Source of the DNA: Chrysoporthe austroafricana
Taxonomy: Eukaryota > Ascomycota > Sordariomycetes > Diaporthales > Cryphonectriaceae
Direction: 5' to 3'
Assembly: GCA_001051155.2 (NCBI GenBank)
Contig: JYIP02000009.1
Location: forward strand, 620,001-684,000
Length of the DNA stretch: 64,000 nucleotides
Positions within the stretch are counted from its first letter, which is position 1. Each line of letters starts with the position of its first letter. The notes beneath the pieces are model-generated. The model searched no databases. It had not been told where the DNA came from and saw only the letters and a list, made by a program, of their open reading frames with translations. The position numbers and the translations under genes are program-made. This document shows positions 57,945 through 64,000 of the stretch, piece by piece.

Positions 57945-58428
57945 GCTTTCCGGGGATAGTCACCACCCAGTGGTGAGGGAAGAAGAGGGTCGCCTTAGCT
58001 GATTCTTCGATCTACGATATCTGAGCCGCCCTTCGGAGAATCGAGACGTCTTTTCTGTCAAAGACCTGAACGTCTTGCTGATAGCAGACCTCGATCTCCT
58101 CCGCATTGAAAATGACCCGTCTCGGAACGTACTTCGGGATGACGGCGGCCCGGCACACGAAATACGTGCCCTTGACTTTTGAGGCCAAGCGAGTTCAGTT
58201 GTGCCACAGCAATCTTGGTTCTCAGTGATTTCAAAGCATGCATGCACTCAAATTCAGAAATCCAAAGGTTGAAAAGCCCAGGCCATGGCTAATGTCAATT
58301 TCCGGAGTGTTGAGATCGTGACCGGCCAGTCGATCGTATCTGCTGCAGAATGCCGGACCCGGCCCGGGAGCGGACCATCAATGCCGGGTCCGATCGACGA
58401 CAATCGAACCCACATGATCGAACCCCTC

Positions 58429-58434
58429 TATAAA
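58429..58434 (+). promoter_or_regulatory. TATA box of the HAD gene
   Basis: TATAAA lies 126 bp upstream of the ATG at 58560, followed by a pyrimidine- and CA-rich leader. Spacing fits a fungal core promoter. Confidence 0.5.
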
Positions 58435-58559
58435 CTTCACGCTTGAGCCGTCTCGATCAGAATCATTGCATTCCCACGAGCTTCAGGGTATTTCCAAACC
58501 AAACACATTCGCCAGTTCACCAAGTTCTCATCCCGTGGTCCAGCCGCACAGTCACCAAC

Positions 58560-59364
58560 ATGGCTACCGGTGGGAAGCACGTCGTCTTCGACATCGTCGG
58601 CACATGTGTCGGATACGAGGCGTGGTACGAGACGATCGATGCTCGGATCGGCGACCGCCTGCGGGTCCACGGGATCAACACCAGGCTGTTCGCCCTCGCC
58701 TGGATGGAGTGCGCCGAGCGCGAGTTCACCTTCCTCGACCTTTCGGGCCGCTACAAGCCCTACTTCCCCATCTTCCGCGCGCTCTTCCACCGCGTCCTCG
58801 CGCAGGTCGGCGTCCCGAACGCGCGGCAGGAGTTCAGCTACGAGGATGCCGATGTGTGCGCCGGCGGCTACGCCGCGCTCAGGGCGCGGCCGGGCGTCCA
58901 GGAGGCTTGGCAGAAGCTGCGGGACGCCGGCTTCACGGTGTGGGCGCTGACCACCGGCGACAAGGAGCGGGTCAGGGGCTACCTGGCCCGCGCGGGGCTG
59001 GAGGTCGCAGACGAGAACTTCGTCACCTGTGATGGGCTGGACGTGAGGAAGCCGGTGCCGAAGGCGTACCGGCACGTCCTAGACCAGTTCAGCGGCACGG
59101 AGCAGACTTGGTTCGCGGCTGCGCACATGTGGGATGCGTCGAGCGCCAAGGCCAGTGGGTGAGTTGATCCCTCCGGGTCTGCACGAGCAGCCCTCTACGC
59201 GGGTTTGCGGCCATCACTAACGCTGAGGGGTGGATAGGTTCAAGGCGGCGTGGTGTTCGGTATGGGAGTTCGAGGCTGTTCCCGAAATCTTTGGTGAAGT
59301 GGATGTGGTGGCGGACTCGCTGGTTGAAATGGCGGAGAAGATCATTGAGCAATCGCAGAAGTGA
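58560..59364 (+). CDS. HAD-superfamily hydrolase (2-haloacid dehalogenase type)
   Basis: A cytosolic HAD hydrolase of the type II haloacid dehalogenase group. Exon 1 is 58560-59158 and exon 2 is 59238-59364, giving 241 residues. The 79-nt intron has donor GTGAGT, a CTAAC branch site and GATAG acceptor. Motif I is VVFDIVGT with nucleophile Asp11. Motif II is TTGD (131-134). Motif III Lys164 lies in RKPVPKAY. Motif IV is AAHMWDASSAKASGF (about 187-201, Asp192), which the splice completes. An all-helical cap lies between motifs I and II. The second acid of motif I (usually Asp in phosphatases) is Val, as in dehalogenases, so a carbon-halogen or related substrate rather than a phosphate ester is expected. 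The true substrate is unknown. Confidence 0.9.
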
Positions 59365-59708
59365 AGTGATACAGAACTATCCAGCCCATCGTCAAGGTTC
59401 ACGAGGTCGTCATAAAACATCAGTTGGGTACTCAGAAGACATAGAGCGCTTCTCTTTTTGGCAAAAGCACAACGGCGGTCTTGTTTTCCACCCGTTTATC
59501 TGGCTCTATTGCAGAGGCTCTCAGCTTTGCCCTGGACTAACCAACTGTGTCACGTCTCCGAGATAATCATTCGGCCAGGTAGTAATCGCCCCAGGGATTC
59601 AGTACTGCAACAGCCCACGCCGTTCTGTGCGAGGCCTATCCGAGCACTTGTATGCTAACATAGGTTGTTGAAATGAGTCCCGCCTTGATACGGTAATGTA
59701 TTGCCAAA
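59365..59708. other. gene-free stretch between convergent genes
   Basis: The 3' flanks of the HAD gene and the next gene. I see nothing else. Confidence 0.5.
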
Positions 59709-60705
59709 TTAGTCAACCTCGGGAGACTCTAACTTGACCGCGGCCCCCTCCCCATCACTCGACGATGATGTTGCCTGTTCGGAAACATGAGGCTTTTCCT
59801 CTGGGATGGCAGGCTTAGGTGCTCTCATCTCGATCCTCCGCAGCTCGACCTCGATCACCGGAGTCCCCGCGGCCACTTTCGACCGTAATCGGTCGTCGTC
59901 AAGGTCAAAGTACAGGGCGAAGAAGTCTCCTTCTGGCACAACCACAAAGCCCTCCCAGCCCCCCAAGGTCAGCCTACGATCTTGTCTCGTAGCGTCGAAA
60001 GGACCCTTGAAGTTTTGTTCTGCGAACAGACGGTCCCCGTATTGGACCTCGTATGTTTGACGGTTCACACATATCCAATTCCTGCAATGTGGGTGTCAGG
60101 GCTATCATCATGATATCTCTTGGAAGTGACAGGACTGAATGCACGGGGCATGCTACTCATGCATCTTCGCCCAAACCATAATTGAGGGGATAGGGACCCA
60201 GGGGCCATCTGAGACCTACATGATCGGAGGGTCGTCATGGATGGTCGATACCAAACCTTCAAATTGGGTACCAGGGAAGGGAAGATAATACCCAGTAAAG
60301 GGGTGGCCAAATGGAATGTCGTGCTCCGTTCCCGTGTCGACGTACAGCTGGCCAATGTTGCGTAATCAGCGCAAAGTTTCGGTGGCCTCCGCGGAGAATG
60401 CGGGCAGCGGGCGTTTGAGGGTAGTTTCAACTAATCACAAACCTTGCCTCCCGAAAGGACCACATGTTTGCCCTCGATCATAGCACTGTATCGTGAAGAC
60501 TTGGGACAGTGCACCACGAGGTGATTCTTCCTACGCGTCGATTAGCTCGACGTTGCATTATCATATGACGGCCACGGAATCATGTCTGGTCAATTTACCT
60601 GCTACGGTGTTCTTGTCTCCTCGCTTTCGCTTGCACCTGGCGAATTGCTTCGACTCCGCCAACAACGGCTGCAAATGCGACGAGAAAGTCAAGCTGTTGA
60701 GACAT
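59709..60705 (-). CDS. conserved fungal protein of unknown function (four exons)
   Basis: Four exons: 60705-60599, 60530-60443, 60347-60220 and 60081-59709, giving 231 residues. All phases agree, and donors (GTAAAT, GTTTGT, GTAGGT) and branch sites (CTAAT, CTGAT) are reasonable. Exon 1 encodes a hydrophobic helix (LDFLVAFAAVVGGVEAI) followed by a basic stretch (RQVQAKARRQEHRSRKN), consistent with a signal anchor. Then come HLVVHCPKSSRYS and GHPFTGYYLPFPGTQFEGLV, then DDPPIMNWICVNRQTYEVQYG, and WEGFVVVPEGDFFALYFDLDDDRLRSK. I recall this as a widespread uncharacterised ascomycete family, but no enzyme motif is apparent. The C-terminus is acidic and disordered. Only the last exon forms a long open frame, so simple ORF calling would miss three quarters of the gene structure. 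Confidence 0.85.
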
Positions 60706-61621
60706 TGCGTGGTTGAGGAGCGGGCGCATCCACTGCCGGCTATTGTTGCGCATAGGGGACGGTCTCGCAGATGCCCGACTGCATATATGTCGAACATTAA
60801 ACCCATGCGGTTGGATCCATATTGACTCGATCGACTAGACGCGTAGTACAACGGTGCCCCATCATTCGATTTTCCTTCCCGTGTGTGCACCTGTGTAACG
60901 GTGAAGCAGCCCAATCGTTATCCAAAACGTGGTTGATGTCGAGGAAAGCGTCGATGACCGATATCTCCGCTCTATATGCGGTGTCGTCGTAACACGGCGA
61001 GATGCGTCCGGGCGGGACGGGTGCCGGTCTAGAGAGATCGGTGGATTTCGTGTTTCTAGGGTGGCGCCGCCTTGCGGAGCCAGGAGCTGCTTCTGTGAGC
61101 TGACTCGGTCTGTGCTGCTGCTACCAATTGCCAATATGTAATATGCAACCTCACCTTAATTTAGTAGCTATAACCGTCATGTGAAGCCCGACAACCCTGA
61201 ATCATCCGATGTGGCTGAGTCGAGCCGCATGAATTTGATTGAAGGCCTCTTATCCGACCCGAACAACGGGCTCTTCCGCCGGCTCCGGTGAGGAACGGTG
61301 ATCTCGTGCTGCATACTCTGCCAGACTTGTGGCTGGACGGACCAAAGGTCTCGACCTTTGGCCTTGGGCATCGCTTGCCTCCGGCCGGGAGGTCATGAGC
61401 TGGGAGAAGGACATCCGCCAGAGCGAAGGACAGAAGAGACACGACGCGATCAGACTCAGCTATAAAGAGGACTGCTCTGCCTCTGTCTACGGACTGGATT
61501 TGTTCTCAAGCATCTCATCCAAACAACACAGATCACTCTGGCTGAATCACCTGAAAACACTCAACAAAACCCGCCAAGCATCCAATTCTCTCCAACTTTT
61601 TCCACCTCAACTACATCCAAA
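60706..61621. other. gene-free stretch (divergent promoters)
   Basis: The divergent upstream regions of the four-exon gene and the small gene at 61622. The right end is a CA/CT-rich leader. No gene is supportable. Confidence 0.45.
61461..61467 (+). promoter_or_regulatory. TATA box of the 100-residue gene
   Basis: TATAAAG lies 161 bp upstream of the ATG at 61622 and is followed by a long CA-rich leader, as expected for a strongly expressed fungal gene. Confidence 0.5.
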
Positions 61622-62043
61622 ATGTCTTCCCCGTAAGTCCTCTTCCTACTTCTTCTAGTCCGCCTGCGCTGACTTGACGATTACACATAGTACCAAGGTC
61701 ACTCCTGCGGTCGTTGATCGTCCCCAGAGCGCTTTGAACAATGCTCCCCGCTTCGGCGAGGACTCCCGGGACCGCGAGGTGAAGATGGTTCCTCACCACC
61801 TTCCCATGCCCGGTCTCTCTGGCACCGCCAATAGCTCCGTTGGTAGAGTCACCATGTTTCTTGCTGTGTCTACTCATCCGGACCCTTGCTCACATATGTC
61901 CAGGCAACCTCCTCAAGGGACCGGTCGATCACGAAGGCAACCTCAAGGACGCTTCACTTACGGTTGGAATCAAACTTGACCTTGAGGCCGAAGTCCACCT
62001 CACCGCCCGCGTCCGAGGTGATATCCTTGTTGGCCTTTATTGA
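61622..62043 (+). CDS. small conserved-looking protein, 100 residues
   Basis: Three exons: 61622-61632 (only 11 nt: Met-Ser-Ser and part of Pro), 61691-61842 and 61904-62043. Introns of 58 and 61 nt have donors GTAAGT and GTAGAG and acceptors ATAG and CCAG; phases 2 and 1 agree. The N-terminal half is polar (AVVDRPQSALNNAPRFGEDS, then HHLPMPGLSGTANSSVG). The second half is regular, alternating hydrophobic and charged (DASLTVGIKLDLEAEVHLTA, then RVRGDILVGLY), suggesting amphipathic beta strands. There is no signal peptide or membrane helix. I have seen short ascomycete proteins of this layout but know no function. The TATA box and long leader suggest good expression. Confidence 0.82.
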
Positions 62044-64000
62044 AGGGTCTAAGAGGAGGGACCTGCTAGTTTCGGGCGATGTTCATCTCGGAATTTGGTC
62101 GACATGTCGGGGCGTCTTAGCACAATTTGGGGAGACTGCCGTAGCTCTTCTGACTTTCACTTGGGATATTTGCATTTTGGGACCTGCAGGATTCGCTATA
62201 GGCTCGGTCACGTTGTCACTAGCTACTCTCGTTTAATGTGATGACACAACTTTACCAGCCGACTTTATGACTTCAGTTCCAGTACACTTGCCATTCTCGT
62301 GATATACAAGATCTCCCAAAGGATGACTTCCACATGGCTTGACCATCAGTGGGCAGTACTAGCGGCGGTCAAAGCAGAGAATCTCATCACCAGCCTCTCA
62401 CGGTGGCGTAGACCTAACTTCAGTCTAGAAATCTGATCAAACTTGAATTGGGATGATGGATCTCTACACGATGGAAGGTAGAGCGAACTGTCGCGCTCAG
62501 TTGAGTGTCCACTGACCGCGACACAACGGGTCATGACGTTGACTGCGGAGTAGCTAGAAGACCATGCATCTGCCATTGTAACTATTATTAGTTATATTAG
62601 TTTGTGCGATGTAGTACTCGATATCTACCGAGGAAAAGTGGGAATATGGCAAGGGTCGGCTGAGGACGCCGAGACGACGCTTCCCCGGCGCCACAACGTT
62701 GGAAGCCACAGATTGGCTTACTTAGAATCATGTGTTACGAGTGTGTTTGTATATGATAGTCGAAACGATATATTGGTGGTCTACACAGCTATAGGACCTC
62801 GCGGCTCAAGGTGAACAACCGGCCTACTGAAGTAGTAGTCATTCCTCGATGGTTACATCGGGATGCCTCCACCTATGGCGGCAACTATACCTTTTTCCCC
62901 TCTTTAGCTTTGACAGCGCTAATCCTCAGGGTCTCAGGCACCGCTCGTCTGATCTACATACCCACAAGCAGACCTGGAGCTTTCAGCCCTGCATGCGACA
63001 TCAAATGCCCCGCTAACCTCGCCAATTTCAGAAGAAAAAGACGTAAAGGTGCACCTATTGAAGCCTTTCAAATCTGGTGCAGCGCAAGAACCAGATTCAG
63101 CGGCATGGAATACTAATTATTATGCAATGTCGCAAGGGGGCAAAAGGCACAGGCATCGTCGGATTCTCAAACTTGACAATGATGAGTATGGGTTGGATGG
63201 TTGCACTCACTACTGTTCCGAGGATACGTCTTTCGTAATGCCGGCGTATCAAGTCGAAGTCCCGAATGCGTACTACTTCAGCGCCAAATGCCGAGGGTCT
63301 AGTAATCCGCCTAGCGTGCAGCACACGGTGTAGGGTGTGATATAGACCGAACGATATGCTCAAAAAAGGCTGCCTACTGCCTATGCATAGTCAGCATGAG
63401 CTACTGCAATAGTCACGCCAGTATAGGTGGTATATTTACTTGTCCCGCTCGCCACGGCGCAGCCGTGGGCTGATGTCGAAGCCATTCGCGTCGGCCTAGA
63501 CCTGCGTCCCTAGAGCGATGGAAGAGGGTCAGGTCAGACGCGCTACTAGCTGGCGCTGTGCCCGCGCGACATAAATAGCGGCTGAAATAAGATCTTGGGG
63601 CCGCACAAGCGCCCAGTTGGAAAGAAGCTTCGAAAGGAGCGCGGCGCAGGCCGAAAGCGATGCCGTCCATCGATAGTTCGGCATTAGTTGGGGGCGGGAC
63701 TTTCAGCCGAGCTGGTTCTATGCGAGGGGCCGCACGGCAGCAAGACCTTGCTGTTTGTCTTGTAACCACCAAAATTTCAACCTCTGCAGACTTATTTGCT
63801 TCAGCCCGCTCCTCAATATGGTTACTATAGAAGCTTTTCTTCATCCTTGAGACCGCTTGACTATCACGACTATCGCATCACAACTCAAAACCAATCCGCA
63901 TCACATTGTGTTGTGTGCGCAAAAATCTGTCCCCGCATTCCCTCGTCAGCAAAACAGATAACGAATTTCACGGACTGCTGGACGTTTGCCCTCGAGTAAC
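62044..64000. other. gene-free stretch to the window end
   Basis: About 2 kb with no gene I can support. A plus-strand stretch at about 63125-63215 reads hydrophobic in one frame (TGIVGFSNLTMMSMGWMVAL), but no flanking exons were found; it may be a relic of a membrane-protein gene. Confidence 0.4.

Larger units (their letters stand above)
56542..58559. other. gene-free stretch
   Basis: Two kb between divergent genes. The GC-rich part 56820-57540 has overlapping open frames without motifs. A minus-strand frame at about 58190-58018 (containing YFVCRAAVIPKYVPRRV) looks coding but is isolated. A hairpin is listed separately. Confidence 0.4.

Overview
This looks like nuclear DNA of a filamentous ascomycete (Pezizomycotina). 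The genes are separated and carry short introns with G|GTNNGT-type donors, CTRAY branch sites and YAG acceptors. The gene set is typical of moulds: a HET-domain protein, a fungal protoglobin, a Zn2Cys6 regulator, a SUR7/PalI-like membrane protein, short-chain dehydrogenases, amino-acid permeases and an MFS transporter. I cannot name the species. Every exon boundary given here was read by eye from splice signals, reading-frame phase and family motifs; there is no transcript evidence.

Layout. 1-5 kb: a decayed coiled-coil gene, an AT-rich block, one orphan gene ending in Ser-Asp repeats, and a poly-A/N block that may be an assembly scar. 5-22.5 kb: a long, gene-poor, GC-rich, microsatellite-laden stretch that automatic annotation would probably leave almost empty. 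In it I find four members of one small-gene family, all on the minus strand (5686-6384, 9203-9983, 16039-16718, 18507-19116). Each has a 35-38 nt first exon encoding an MS..A.QGSA-type N-terminus, a 336-493 nt phase-2 intron that splits an AGC serine codon, and a second exon with a hypervariable Gly/Pro/Ala/Gln-rich middle. Each ends with a conserved D(A/D)L.G(I/V)G(A/G)QF motif 13-16 residues before the stop. I do not recognise the family, and it is the best candidate here for something undescribed. 22.9-28.2 kb: a two-knuckle CCHC protein, gene remnants and a Myb-like orphan.

28.8-48.7 kb is a normal gene-dense region: amino-acid permease, protoglobin, HET protein with a hidden 54-nt in-frame intron, SDR, NmrA-like reductase, phage-like P-loop kinase, second permease, MFS transporter and a Gfo/Idh/MocA dehydrogenase. 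48.7-64 kb holds a tRNA-Arg(CCG), a Zn2Cys6 transcription factor, an acyltransferase-3 relic, the SUR7-like gene, a HAD dehalogenase, a four-exon conserved gene of unknown function and a 100-residue small protein with an 11-nt coding first exon.

How they work together: the two permeases, the MFS carrier, the sugar/inositol-type dehydrogenase and the reductases suggest ordinary nutrient uptake and small-molecule redox functions. There is no polyketide, peptide or terpene backbone gene, so I do not call a biosynthetic cluster. The HET gene and the hypervariable small-gene array are the accessory, fast-evolving parts.
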